Made by a program: the position numbers and the translations under genes. Positions 8,576-17,326 of a stretch of DNA of 64,000 bases are shown here, piece by piece (position 1 is the stretch's first letter; each line of letters opens with the position of its first letter). This stretch comes from HGM04593 sp045636125 (GTDB taxonomy: Bacteria; Bacteroidota; Bacteroidia; Bacteroidales; Bacteroidaceae). The stretch covers positions 1 to 64,000 of the forward strand of contig JAZTWX010000010.1 of the NCBI GenBank assembly GCA_045636125.1. Reading direction: 5' to 3'. The notes under the pieces were generated by a model, which saw nothing but the letters and a program-made list of their open reading frames with translations, made no database searches and was not told where the DNA came from.

Positions 8576-10372
8576 ATGCAAAAGATTCGCAATATTGCCA
8601 TCATAGCCCACGTAGACCACGGAAAGACAACACTTGTCGACAAAATGATGCTTGCCGGCAACCTGCTCAAGGAGCAAGACAACGACAACCTCACGCTCGA
8701 CAACAACGACCTTGAGCGCGAGAGAGGAATAACCATTCTCTCGAAGAACGTTTCAATTGAGTACAAGGGAACGAAAATCAACGTCATCGACACTCCGGGA
8801 CACAGCGACTTTGGCGGCGAGGTTGAGCGCGTGCTCAATATGGCCGACGGTTGCATTCTGCTTGTAGACGCCTTTGAAGGCCCCATGCCCCAGACACGCT
8901 TCGTGCTTCAGAAGGCTTTGCAGATTGGCCTCAAACCCATTGTTGTTGTAAACAAGGTAGACAAGCCCAACTGCCGCCCCGACGAGGTACACGAAATGGT
9001 GTTCGACCTTATGTTCTCGCTCGACGCGACAGAGGAGCAGCTCGATTTCCCCGTTATTTTCGGTTCGGCAAAGAACAACTGGATGAGCACCGACTGGCGC
9101 AACCAGACAAGCGACCTCACACCCCTGCTCGATGCTATCCTCGAGCACATTCCCGCACCCGAACACCGCGAAGGAACCCCGCAGATGCTCATAACCTCAC
9201 TCGACTACTCGCCCTACACAGGCCGTATAGCCATAGGCCGCGTACACCGCGGAACACTCACCGAGGGTTCAAACGTTACTCTTGTGAACCGCAACGGCGA
9301 GCAATCGAAAATGAAGATCAAGGAGCTCCACACATTCGAGGGACTCGGCCGCAAGAAGACCGCGTCGGTAAGTTCGGGCGATATTTGCGCAATTGTGGGC
9401 CTCGAGAAATTTGAGATCGGCGACACAGTGTGCGACTTTGAAAACCCCGAGGCTCTGCCACCCATCGCTATCGACGAGCCCACAATGAGCATGCTCTTCA
9501 CCATCAACGACTCACCCTTCTTTGGTAAAGAGGGTAAGTTCGTTACATCGCGCCACATTCAGGAACGCCTCGAAAAGGAGCTCGACAAGAACCTTGCCTT
9601 GCGCGTGAAGAAAGACCCCGAAGAGGATGCCTGGACAGTGTTCGGCCGTGGCGTGTTGCACCTTTCGGTGCTCATAGAGACTATGCGCCGCGAGGGTTAC
9701 GAGTTGCAGGTGGGGCAGCCCCAGGTTATCTACAAGGAGATTGACGGCGTGCGTTGCGAGCCCATTGAGGAACTCACCATAAACGTGCCCACCGACTACT
9801 CGAGCAAGATGATTGATATGATTACCCGCCGCAAGGGCGAAATGTTGTCGATGGAGGCACAGGGAGACCGCGTGAACATCGAATTCAACGTTCCCTCACG
9901 CGGTATCATCGGCTTGCGCACAAACGTTCTCACCGCGTCGGCGGGAGAGGCAATTATGGCGCACCGTTTCAAAGAGTACCAGCCCTACAAGGGAGAGATT
10001 GAGCGCCGCACCAACGGTTCAATGGTTGCAATGGAGAGCGGAACAGCGTTTGCTTACGCAATTGACAAATTGCAGGACCGCGGCCGTTTCTTCATAAGCC
10101 CCCAAGAGGAGGTTTACGCCGGACAGGTTGTGGGCGAGCACATCCACGAGAACGACCTTGTGATAAACGTTACAAAGAGCAAGAAACTCACCAATATGCG
10201 CGCCAGCGGTTCCGACGACAAGGCACGCATTGTTCCTCCCATAATCTTCTCGCTCGAGGAGGCACTCGAATATATCAAGGAGGACGAGTACTTGGAGGTC
10301 ACACCTAAATCAATGCGTATGCGCAAGACAATTCTCGACGAGATTGAGCGCAAACGTGCCAACAAACAATAA
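8576..10372 (+). CDS. typA: Ribosome-associated translational GTPase TypA/BipA
   Basis: 598 residues, normal length. The G-domain starts at once: AHVDHGKTTL (G1, about residues 11-20), RERGITI (G2), DTPGHSDFGG (G3) and NKVD (G4). EF-G-like domains II, III and V follow, and the C-terminal domain is the TypA-specific one (GIIGLRTNVLTAS, then the MRMRKTILDEIERKR tail). TypA binds 70S ribosomes and assists ribosome assembly and growth under stress or cold. It is divergent from rpsO and runs, with five bases between, into the lipoprotein gene. Confidence 0.98.
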   Translation: MQKIRNIAIIAHVDHGKTTLVDKMMLAGNLLKEQDNDNLTLDNNDLERERGITILSKNVSIEYKGTKINVIDTPGHSDFGGEVERVLNMADGCILLVDAFEGPMPQTRFVLQKALQIGLKPIVVVNKVDKPNCRPDEVHEMVFDLMFSLDATEEQLDFPVIFGSAKNNWMSTDWRNQTSDLTPLLDAILEHIPAPEHREGTPQMLITSLDYSPYTGRIAIGRVHRGTLTEGSNVTLVNRNGEQSKMKIKELHTFEGLGRKKTASVSSGDICAIVGLEKFEIGDTVCDFENPEALPPIAIDEPTMSMLFTINDSPFFGKEGKFVTSRHIQERLEKELDKNLALRVKKDPEEDAWTVFGRGVLHLSVLIETMRREGYELQVGQPQVIYKEIDGVRCEPIEELTINVPTDYSSKMIDMITRRKGEMLSMEAQGDRVNIEFNVPSRGIIGLRTNVLTASAGEAIMAHRFKEYQPYKGEIERRTNGSMVAMESGTAFAYAIDKLQDRGRFFISPQEEVYAGQVVGEHIHENDLVINVTKSKKLTNMRASGSDDKARIVPPIIFSLEEALEYIKEDEYLEVTPKSMRMRKTILDEIERKRANKQ

Positions 10373-10377
10373 TAACA

Positions 10378-11457
10378 ATGAGAATGAGAAACGCCATACT
10401 CAAGCTGTGCGCGCTGCTCCTTTTTGCAGCCTGCGACAAAGCACCGCAATACACCATAAGCGGCAACACAGGCGCGTGCAACAGCACGCTCTACCTCTTT
10501 GGCCTCGACAGCCGTTACGACAGGATTGAGACTATAAAGAGCGACGCCGAGGGCGCATTCTCACACACCATAAAGACCGACACCATTCTGCCGCTGGGCC
10601 TTGCATTGCCAAGCGGGCACATCATCGCCCTTTACGCCGAACCAGGCGTAGACGCACGCCTCTTTGCCGACAGCATAAAAGGCTGCGGGTGGCTGGTAAA
10701 GGGCGGCAAGGAGCAGCAGAAGCACGACAGCATCTGCCGCATACTGGCCGGCGCAAAAAGCAATTCCGACCGCCTTGTACACATTGACAAATTCACAAAG
10801 GCCCACCCTTACAGCATAACGAATGTCGATGTAATACGCCGTTTCCTTGTGGATAAGCCCGCGCCCAACAACAGCCACGCGGCAAAGCGCATTGCCAATC
10901 TTGGCGGCACCGTGCAGGACCACGAATTCTTCACCGGCATAAAAGAGAAGATTGAGCAGAAGAACAGCAACACCCCCAACAAGCTGTTGCCCACACACAC
11001 CTTTACCGACGTCAACGGCAAAAGAATAGGCACAAAGGAGTACAAGGAGAAGATGCTCATTGTAAATTTCTGGGCCGCGTGGGACAGTGCATCGGTTGCA
11101 GGCCTTAAAGAGGTTCAGGAGATAATTGCGCAATCGGACACAACATTCATAAACACACTCAACATCTCGCTCGACTACGACACCGAAATGTGGCGCGCAG
11201 CCATAAAGAAGCACGGGATAAAGGGCGACAATGTATGCGACAGAGAGATGTGGGAAAGCGCAATTGCAAAGAAATTCAGTATTTCAGGCCTCCCCTACAC
11301 ACTCATAGTAAGCCCCTACCAACGTGTCGAGGTATATAACCCCGCCCGCCACGAGCTCCTGCACAAGACCGACTCGCTTGTAAAGAAATACAACAAGAGC
11401 AAGAAGGAAAAGGAGAGATTCACAAAAAACAAAAATATAAAAACCAATGCTCGTTAA
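10378..11457 (+). CDS. DUF4369/thioredoxin-fold lipoprotein without active-site cysteines
   Basis: 359 residues. A lipoprotein signal ends in LLFAAC (lipid Cys19). About residues 25-120 fit the DUF4369 beta-domain that precedes thioredoxin folds in Bacteroidota. About 205-330 form a TlpA/ResA-like fold: IVNFWAAWDSASVAGL, and the cis-proline loop GLPYTLIVSP. In active relatives the first motif is WxxWCxPC; here it is WAAWDSAS, with both cysteines lost, so it cannot be a disulfide reductase of the usual kind. It is probably anchored in the periplasm or at the cell surface. The last 11 bases overlap the next gene. A binding or chaperone role is only inference. Confidence 0.85.
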   Translation: MRMRNAILKLCALLLFAACDKAPQYTISGNTGACNSTLYLFGLDSRYDRIETIKSDAEGAFSHTIKTDTILPLGLALPSGHIIALYAEPGVDARLFADSIKGCGWLVKGGKEQQKHDSICRILAGAKSNSDRLVHIDKFTKAHPYSITNVDVIRRFLVDKPAPNNSHAAKRIANLGGTVQDHEFFTGIKEKIEQKNSNTPNKLLPTHTFTDVNGKRIGTKEYKEKMLIVNFWAAWDSASVAGLKEVQEIIAQSDTTFINTLNISLDYDTEMWRAAIKKHGIKGDNVCDREMWESAIAKKFSISGLPYTLIVSPYQRVEVYNPARHELLHKTDSLVKKYNKSKKEKERFTKNKNIKTNAR

Positions 11458-12985
11458 AGTATTTGCGGCAGCCCTACAAGGCATAAATGCCATACAGGTG
11501 ACCATTGAGGTGAACGCCCTGCGAGGAATAAAGTTCTTTCTTGTGGGCCTCCCCGACAATGCCGTGAAAGAGAGCCACGAGCGCATAAATTCGGCATTCC
11601 AATTCAACGGGCTGCGCTTCCCAAGCAAGCAGATAATTGTGAATATGGCACCCGCCGACATCCGCAAGGAAGGGTCGGCCTACGACCTCCCCATTGCAAT
11701 TGGCATACTCGCCGCCGACGAGAAGATTTCCACCGAAAAACTTGGCGATTACACCATTATGGGCGAGCTTGGGCTCGACGGCCAGCTTATGCCCATAAAA
11801 GGAACTCTCTCAATTGCAATAAAGGCAAAAGAGCTCGGGTTCAAAGGCGTAATTGTGCCCACTGCAAACGCAGCCGAAGCAGCCGTGGTCGACGGCATTG
11901 AGATTATTGCGGCCGACAACCTTATGCAAGTGATAAAATTCCTCAACGGCGAAGAGGACATCACCCCTTATACAATTGATGTTGAGGAAAAATTCTATGC
12001 AAGGCAGAACGATTTTCCGTTCGATTTCAGCGAGGTGCGCGGGCAGGAGAGCGTAAAACGCGCCTTTGAGGTAGCAGCTGCAGGTGGTCACAATTTGATA
12101 ATGATAGGCCCCCCGGGCAGCGGAAAATCGATGATGGCAAAAAGACTGCCGTCCATTCTGCCGCCAATGACCATAAGCGAGAGCCTCGAAACAACAAAAA
12201 TACACTCGGTGAGCGGTAACCTTGCCGGCGGAGCATCGCTCATAACACAGCGCCCGTTCCGCAGCCCCCACCACACAATTTCGTCGGTGGCACTTGTGGG
12301 CGGCGGCGCAAACCCGCGTCCCGGAGAAATTTCACTTGCCCACAACGGCGTGCTTTTCCTCGACGAGCTACCCGAATTCAACCGCATCGTGCTCGAGGTT
12401 ATGCGCCAGCCGCTGGAGGACCGCAAAATAAGCGTGGCACGCGCAAACTACAAAGTGGAGTACCCCGCCGGAGTAATGTTCGTCGCATCGATGAACCCCT
12501 GCCCTTGCGGCTATTACAACCACCCCACAAAGCCCTGCGTGTGCACACCCGCGCAGGTTCAACGCTATCTCAACAAGATAAGCGGCCCGTTGCTCGACCG
12601 CATAGACCTGCAAATTGAGATAACTCCCGTGCCGTTCGAGAAAATTTCCGACGCACGCCAGGGAGAGCCCAGCGCAGCCATACGCGAACGCGTTATTGCC
12701 GCGCGCAAGGTGCAGGAGCAACGTTTCAAAGAGGAGCCCGGCATACACTGCAACGCGCAGATGACACCCAAGCTCATTGCAAAATATGCCACACTCGACG
12801 ATGCAAGCCTTTCGATGCTCAAGACCGCAATGACACGCTTCAACCTTTCGGCACGCGCATACGACCGCATACTGAAGGTTGCCCGCACTATTGCCGACCT
12901 CGACAACAGCGCAAACATAGCAGCACAGCACGTTGCCGAGGCCATTGGCTACCGCAACCTCGACCGCGAGAATTGGGGAAACTAA
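11447..12985 (+). CDS. YifB/ComM family magnesium-chelatase-like AAA+ ATPase
   Basis: 512 residues, standard length. The N-terminal Lon-protease-like domain (about 20-140) has GLPDNAVKESHERINSA and NMAPADIRKEGSAYDLPIA. The AAA+ core has Walker A GPPGSGKSMMAKRLPSILPP (about residue 219) and LFLDELPEF as Walker B, then the zinc-type cysteines of NPCPCGYYNHPTKPCVC. The C-terminal Mg-chelatase domain covers the last 100 residues. The related ComM is a hexameric helicase that drives branch migration in natural transformation. It overlaps the preceding gene by 11 bases. Family is certain; a role in DNA uptake here is inference. Confidence 0.95.
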   Translation: MLVKVFAAALQGINAIQVTIEVNALRGIKFFLVGLPDNAVKESHERINSAFQFNGLRFPSKQIIVNMAPADIRKEGSAYDLPIAIGILAADEKISTEKLGDYTIMGELGLDGQLMPIKGTLSIAIKAKELGFKGVIVPTANAAEAAVVDGIEIIAADNLMQVIKFLNGEEDITPYTIDVEEKFYARQNDFPFDFSEVRGQESVKRAFEVAAAGGHNLIMIGPPGSGKSMMAKRLPSILPPMTISESLETTKIHSVSGNLAGGASLITQRPFRSPHHTISSVALVGGGANPRPGEISLAHNGVLFLDELPEFNRIVLEVMRQPLEDRKISVARANYKVEYPAGVMFVASMNPCPCGYYNHPTKPCVCTPAQVQRYLNKISGPLLDRIDLQIEITPVPFEKISDARQGEPSAAIRERVIAARKVQEQRFKEEPGIHCNAQMTPKLIAKYATLDDASLSMLKTAMTRFNLSARAYDRILKVARTIADLDNSANIAAQHVAEAIGYRNLDRENWGN

Positions 12986-13011
12986 AACACCTGTAAAACC
13001 ACAAACGCCCT

Positions 13012-13599
13012 ATGCACAATATAAAATCAATTTGCGTGTATTGCGCATCGAGCAGCAAGGTGAACGCCTGCTACTCCGACACAGCCTACACCCTCGGCAC
13101 ACTGCTGGGACGCGAAGGCATAACACTCATAACCGGCGCTGGCTGTCAAGGCCTTATGCGCAGCGTTGAGGACGGCACGCTCGAGAGCGGCGGCAAGGCT
13201 ATTGGTGTAATCCCGCAGTTTATGGTGGAACAGAACTGGCACCACACAGGGCTGAGCGAGCTTATAATAACCGACAGCATGCACGAGCGAAAGGAGAAGA
13301 TGGCATCGCTTGCCGACGCGGTAATTGCACTGCCCGGCGGCTGCGGCACAATGGAGGAGCTGCTCGAAATAATCACCTGGAAACAGCTCGGGCTCTACCT
13401 CGGTCCCATAATAATCCTCAACGTAAACGGATATTACGACCAGCTTATAGCGCAGCTCGAACGCGCCATCGATGAGTGCTTCATGGGCAAGATTCACGGC
13501 GAGATATGGAGCGTTGCCACCACTGCCGAAGAGGCTGTGCAAATTGCAAAAAGCACCCCGCGCTGGGAGTGCAGTGTACGCAAATACGCCGCACTATGA
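13012..13599 (+). CDS. LOG family protein (nucleoside monophosphate phosphoribohydrolase-like)
   Basis: 195 residues with a Rossmann-type fold. Key features are the start SICVYCASSSK, the GAGCQGLM loop, and PGGCGTMEEL (about residue 110), the PGGxGTxxE signature of LOG proteins, which release free base from nucleoside 5'-monophosphates such as cytokinin precursors. The Arg and Glu of the active site are in HERKEKM and the signature. The cellular substrate in Bacteroidales is unknown. The stop overlaps the next start as ATGA, so the DUF4271 gene is translationally coupled. Confidence 0.93.
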   Translation: MHNIKSICVYCASSSKVNACYSDTAYTLGTLLGREGITLITGAGCQGLMRSVEDGTLESGGKAIGVIPQFMVEQNWHHTGLSELIITDSMHERKEKMASLADAVIALPGGCGTMEELLEIITWKQLGLYLGPIIILNVNGYYDQLIAQLERAIDECFMGKIHGEIWSVATTAEEAVQIAKSTPRWECSVRKYAAL

Positions 13600-14300
13600 C
13601 AGTGGAACAAGCACCATATTGCCTTGTAAACGACAATATAGCAATGTTGCTGTTTGTCCTGAGCCTTATAGGCATTGCGCACATATTCCTTGTGTGCGGC
13701 AGCAGCATAATAGAACGGGCAAAGAGCCTGTTCTATTACAGCAACCACCAATCGACCCCCTTCAACGAGCGCACGCACATTACAAAATGGTGTAACGCCC
13801 TGCTCTACTGGCAAACCATTTTCTACTGCGGCACCCTCGCATTCATCTACCTGCAATACTCCCCCCAAACAGCCGCGAATAGTGCAACAACAGCGCGCGC
13901 AAGCCTTGCCGGCTGCATGACTATGTTCGCAGGGTTGCTTGTGGCAAAGAAGGCGATATACGACCTTTGCAACAACATTTTGTGGGGCAAAGAGGTGGCA
14001 AAGGAGTGGAGCCGTTCACATTTCTTTACAATAAAGCTACTGAGCTTTGTGCTTTTACCCCTGCTGGCAGCCACTCTCTTCATTGAGCGCGTGGGCAAAA
14101 CATTTATGACAGTTTATCTAATCTTTGCCACGCTCACGTACATTGTAGTATATATTAGCAGCTTAAATAGTATCATTTTCAGGAAAAAATGTAACTATTT
14201 GGATATTTTTTTATACCTTTGCGCACTCGAATTGCTTCCCGTGGCTATAATGTGGAAGCTGACAATAGAGGTGAACAGTTATTTACTAATAAATTTTTAG
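13596..14300 (+). CDS. DUF4271 integral membrane protein
   Basis: 234 residues with about six membrane segments (for example IAMLLFVLSLIGIAHIFLV, then LSFVLLPLLAATLFI and TLTYIVVYISSL). The family is confined to Bacteroidota and nearly always precedes uroporphyrinogen-III synthase, as here. Its role is not known. I chose the ATG at 13596 because it overlaps the stop of the LOG gene and gives the usual family length; upstream codons in frame lie inside that gene. A -7-like box lies within its 3' end. Confidence 0.88.
   Translation: MTVEQAPYCLVNDNIAMLLFVLSLIGIAHIFLVCGSSIIERAKSLFYYSNHQSTPFNERTHITKWCNALLYWQTIFYCGTLAFIYLQYSPQTAANSATTARASLAGCMTMFAGLLVAKKAIYDLCNNILWGKEVAKEWSRSHFFTIKLLSFVLLPLLAATLFIERVGKTFMTVYLIFATLTYIVVYISSLNSIIFRKKCNYLDIFLYLCALELLPVAIMWKLTIEVNSYLLINF
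14214..14221 (+). promoter_or_regulatory. Possible internal promoter (-7 box) ahead of hemD
   Basis: TACCTTTG lies in an AT-rich patch inside the end of the DUF4271 gene, 83 bases before the hemD start. No -33 TTTG is at the right spacing, so it is only a candidate. Confidence 0.35.
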
Positions 14301-14304
14301 GACA

Positions 14305-15048
14305 TTGAAGGTAAGTAAGATTTTGGTTTCGCAGCCGAAACCCGCAACAGGCAAATCTCCATATTTCGATATTGCAGAAAAGCACAATGTACAGATAGAT
14401 TTCTGCTCATTCATCAAGGTTGAGGGACTCACAGCAAAAGAGTTCAGACAGCAGAAGGTGTCCATCCCCGAGCACACTGCCATTGTCTTTTTGTCGCGCC
14501 ACGCAATTGACCATTTCTTTACACTCTGCAAAGAATTGCGCGTTGCCATACCCGACGATATGAAATACTTCTGCTTGTCGGAGACAATATCGCTCTACAT
14601 ACAGAAATATGTGCAGTACCGCAAGCGCAAGGTATTCTTCGGCAACGGCCACATACAAGACCTTGAGCCCCTTTTTGTAAAGCACAAGAACGAGCGTTAC
14701 TTCATCCCTATGTCGAACGTTCACAACGACGAGCTCAACGAAATTTTCAACGCACACGGAATTTTCCACTCACAGGCAACAATCTACCGCACCGTGAGCA
14801 CCGATATTCCCGCCGACTACATCAAGTCCTATGATATGCTCATCTTCTTCAGCCCTCACGGTCTCGACTCTTTGAAAAAGAACGCACCCGACTATGAGCA
14901 GGGCGAGCAGCTTGTTGCCTGCTTCGGTAATGTTACCGCAGCATACATCCGCAACATAGGCTTGCGCCTCGACCTCGAAGCGCCCACCGCAACAGCAACC
15001 AATATGCCTGCAGCGCTCGATGAGTTCCTCACAAAAAACAACGGTTGA
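14305..15048 (+). CDS. hemD: Uroporphyrinogen-III synthase
   Basis: 247 residues. HemD closes hydroxymethylbilane to uroporphyrinogen III on the way to heme and corrinoids. The two-lobed HemD pattern is seen in KILVSQPKP at the start, IVFLSRHAIDHFF, then LIFFSPHGLDSLKKN and CFGNVTAAYIR in the second lobe. The start must be TTG at 14305: the conserved KILVSQP begins five residues later and no ATG lies near. Sequence identity across HemD proteins is low, but the DUF4271 neighbour fits. A terminator follows 30 bases past the stop. Confidence 0.9.
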   Translation: MKVSKILVSQPKPATGKSPYFDIAEKHNVQIDFCSFIKVEGLTAKEFRQQKVSIPEHTAIVFLSRHAIDHFFTLCKELRVAIPDDMKYFCLSETISLYIQKYVQYRKRKVFFGNGHIQDLEPLFVKHKNERYFIPMSNVHNDELNEIFNAHGIFHSQATIYRTVSTDIPADYIKSYDMLIFFSPHGLDSLKKNAPDYEQGEQLVACFGNVTAAYIRNIGLRLDLEAPTATATNMPAALDEFLTKNNG

Positions 15049-15073
15049 TAAAAAACCACAAACAGCATAGAGA

Positions 15074-15106
15074 AAAGCCTGTCCTGTAAACCGGGCAGGC
15101 TTTTTA
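15074..15106 (+). terminator. Intrinsic terminator after hemD
   Basis: Arms GCCTGTCC (15078-15085) and GGGCAGGC (15094-15101) are followed by five T. Confidence 0.85.
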
Positions 15107-15132
15107 CATATAAACCAATAAAAAGCGAGCCG

Positions 15133-15531
15133 ATGCGCGAAAACAGTTTCCCGCTAAAAGAGCACCTCAAAAGCAAGAACACGATAGACCGACTCTACGC
15201 CGAGGGTGCATCAGTAACAGCCTACCCGCTGCGTGCCGTCTTCATTGAAACGCCCGACGAGGGACAGGCCACAGCCTGCATACTCATAAGCGTAGCAAAG
15301 AGACGTTTCCACCACGCCGTGGACCGCAACCTTGTGAAGCGCCGCATACGCGAGGCCTACCGCCTGAACAAGAAACCCTTTATCGACTCACTCAACGCAC
15401 AAGGCAAGAAGCTTGCCATTGCAATACTCTACATCGACACACGCCACAACAGCACCGAATTCCTAAAAAGGAAGATGGGCAAACTGCTGGCTGCAATTAC
15501 CGAAAAGACCACCACAAAATGCGAGGGCTGA
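15133..15531 (+). CDS. rnpA: Ribonuclease P protein component
   Basis: 132 residues. It is the protein subunit that helps the RNase P RNA cut the 5' leader from pre-tRNA. The RNR signature is clear: KRRFHHAVDRNLVKRRIREA (about residues 56-75). The N-terminal FPLKEHLKSKNTIDRLY is the substrate-binding helix. The gene overlaps yidD by 13 bases, a near-universal arrangement. It follows the hemD terminator, so some read-through or a promoter at 15107-15132 must supply transcription. Confidence 0.96.
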   Translation: MRENSFPLKEHLKSKNTIDRLYAEGASVTAYPLRAVFIETPDEGQATACILISVAKRRFHHAVDRNLVKRRIREAYRLNKKPFIDSLNAQGKKLAIAILYIDTRHNSTEFLKRKMGKLLAAITEKTTTKCEG

Positions 15532-15740
15532 TAGCGAAAATACTCATTATCCCCATACGCTTTTACCAAAAGTGTATTTCACCCCTCACACCCCCGTCGT
15601 GCCGTTTCACCCCCACCTGCTCACAATATGCCATTGAGGCAATAACAAAGCACGGCCCCATAAAAGGGCTGTTCCTTGCAATAAAAAGAATTCTCCGCTG
15701 CCACCCCTGGGGCGGCTCGGGATACGACCCTGTACCATAA
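15519..15740 (+). CDS. yidD: Membrane protein insertion efficiency factor YidD
   Basis: 73 residues, typical. The signature is FYQKCISPLTPPSCRFTPTC, then SQYAIEAI, HGPIKGLF, RILRCHPWGGSGYDPVP, with the three conserved cysteines. It assists YidC-dependent insertion at the inner membrane. It overlaps rnpA upstream and touches the TatD-like gene downstream by one base. Confidence 0.96.
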   Translation: MRGLIAKILIIPIRFYQKCISPLTPPSCRFTPTCSQYAIEAITKHGPIKGLFLAIKRILRCHPWGGSGYDPVP

Positions 15741-16363
15741 TGTTCATCGATATCCACACCCACAGAGCGGGCAACAGCACAAGCATTGCAAACAACATTG
15801 CTCCCCCGGCCGACAACTTTTATTACTCGGCGGGCATTCACCCGTGGGATATCACCCCGCACAGCGCCGCTCTTTTGCAGGAGCTTGCAACCACCGCCAC
15901 CCGTGCCAATGTCGTAGCCATAGGCGAGTGCGGTATCGACAAGATGAAAAGCCCTGCAACCATTGCCACACAAACCGAAATTTTCGCTGCCCAGGCCCGC
16001 ATTGCCAATGCCGTGAATAAGCCGCTTATAATTCACTGCGTGAAGGCACACAGCGAGCTTATTGCATTGCGCCGCACCATAAAACCCACCGTAGCGTGGA
16101 TTCTCCACGGGTTCCGCGGCAACCCCACCCTTGCACAACAACTGTTGAAGGAGGGCTTTTACCTCTCTTTTGGCGAGAAATTCAACCCGGAGAGCGTTGC
16201 AGCCACCCCGCTCCACCGCCTTTTTGTGGAGAGCGACACAAGTTCCCTGCCCATTGAAGAAATTTACGCCACTGTTGCACAGGCAGCGGGCGTTAGCATT
16301 GAAACCCTTGCAGGCGCTGTGCAAGAGAACATTGCAGCGTGCAACATCGGTATAGGGCTATAA
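15740..16363 (+). CDS. TatD family metal-dependent hydrolase
   Basis: 207 residues, somewhat shorter than the 255-260 of E. coli TatD. Metal ligands are in the expected order: DIHTH (residues 4-8), YYSAGIHPWDI, IGECGIDK (glutamate ligand), IIHCVKA, ILHGFRG, and VESDT near residue 168. The fold is a TIM-barrel amidohydrolase; relatives are 3'-5' DNases. The shorter form is common in Bacteroidales. The start overlaps the yidD stop, so it ends the rnpA-yidD operon. Confidence 0.9.
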   Translation: MFIDIHTHRAGNSTSIANNIAPPADNFYYSAGIHPWDITPHSAALLQELATTATRANVVAIGECGIDKMKSPATIATQTEIFAAQARIANAVNKPLIIHCVKAHSELIALRRTIKPTVAWILHGFRGNPTLAQQLLKEGFYLSFGEKFNPESVAATPLHRLFVESDTSSLPIEEIYATVAQAAGVSIETLAGAVQENIAACNIGIGL

Positions 16364-16713
16364 TTCCACGCAGATACTCTTTTGATGAAACAGCCAACCG
16401 TTGCCCGCTCGATCAATTCATTCGCCACGCCCCAAAATACCTGCTACGTTACCCGTGAAGAAAGCGTCCTCTACCACAGCTCTTTACTCCTTTCTGTCGG
16501 CAGTGAAAGGACTATAAAAAATCACTTAATTGAGAGAATAACAGAAGAATAACACCAAAGAATTAATAGCAAGTTAAGGCTCTTCGGGCACTCCACTGCT
16601 CAACACCCCACACCGCCAGAGCATTAAAAAAAGAAGTGTAAAATTTGGGATTTTCGCCAAAGAGTTATATCTTTGCAACGCTTTTCAGCCAAAAGCGTAA
16701 AGCAACAGAGGAT
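16364..16713. other. Intergenic region before tRNA-Gln
   Basis: No gene is evident. Positions 16528-16556 (AATTGAGAGAAT...AATAACACC) match 7959-7987 in 25 of 29 bases, so an intergenic block is shared with the repeat region at 7.9 kb. The tRNA promoter is at 16644-16675. Confidence 0.5.
16644..16675 (+). promoter_or_regulatory. Promoter of tRNA-Gln
   Basis: -33 box TTTG (16644-16647), 20 bases, then -7 box TATCTTTG (16668-16675): a full Bacteroidales consensus, 38 bases before the tRNA. Confidence 0.85.
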
Positions 16714-16784
16714 TGTCCTATGGTGTAATGGTAGCACAACAGGTTTTGGTTCTGTTTGTCTTGGTTCGAATCCAGGTAGGACAA
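16714..16784 (+). tRNA. tRNA-Gln (anticodon TTG)
   Basis: A complete cloverleaf: acceptor arms TGTCCTA and TAGGACA, D arm with AATGGTAGC, anticodon stem ACAGG/TCTGT around the loop TTTTGGT (anticodon TTG), and T arm with GGTTCGAATCC. The CCA end is not encoded. It reads CAA and, by wobble, CAG codons. Confidence 0.97.
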
Positions 16785-16789
16785 CACAC

Positions 16790-16823
16790 AAAAAGAGGTT
16801 ACGTCGCGACGTAACCTCTTTTT
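16790..16823. terminator. Bidirectional terminator between tRNA-Gln and luxS
   Basis: The perfect palindrome GAGGTTACGTCG/CGACGTAACCTC is flanked by A5 and T5, so it can stop both the tRNA and the converging luxS operon. Confidence 0.92.
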
Positions 16824-16843
16824 GTATTATATAAGTTTTTATA

Positions 16844-17323
16844 TCATTCGGGATAATTCAAATTCTTGTCGGTGGCACAGGAAAGCACCTCTGCAAGATA
16901 CTTACGCGCCTCCCACTTGGCCTCGGGAAGGTTCATTAGCAGATAATTGCCGCAGTCGCGCGCCGATGCACCGGGAACCTCACCCTCAAAAGCAGCCACA
17001 AACTCGAACGCCTCGCACAGCAAGGGAAGAATATCGCGCGAGCTCAGTTCGCCCCTCACGATAAGATAATTACCGGTGAGGCAACCCATAGGGCCCCAAT
17101 AGATTATATTGCCGGCCCACACGGGGTGATTACGCAGGAATGTTGCCACAAGATGCTCCATTGCGTGTATGGCCGACGGGCTCAATGCAGGCTCGCGGTT
17201 GGGCTCTTTCATACGCACGTCGAATGTTGTAACAACCTCGCCACCAACAATGTCGCGGCGCGACACATACACACCGCGTTCCAGGCATATGTGGTCAATT
17301 GTGAAACTGGGTATCTTTTCCAT
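16844..17323 (-). CDS. luxS: S-ribosylhomocysteine lyase (AI-2 synthase)
   Basis: 159 residues. LuxS splits S-ribosylhomocysteine into homocysteine and DPD, the precursor of autoinducer 2. The metal ligands are in HAMEHL (HxxEH, about residues 53-57) and in PMGCLTGNY near residue 125; the ERGVY and DVRMKEPN segments are also conserved. It lies three bases after mtnN, which makes its substrate, and closes a four-gene operon. Confidence 0.97.
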   Translation of the reverse strand: MEKIPSFTIDHICLERGVYVSRRDIVGGEVVTTFDVRMKEPNREPALSPSAIHAMEHLVATFLRNHPVWAGNIIYWGPMGCLTGNYLIVRGELSSRDILPLLCEAFEFVAAFEGEVPGASARDCGNYLLMNLPEAKWEARKYLAEVLSCATDKNLNYPE

Positions 17324-17326
17324 AAA

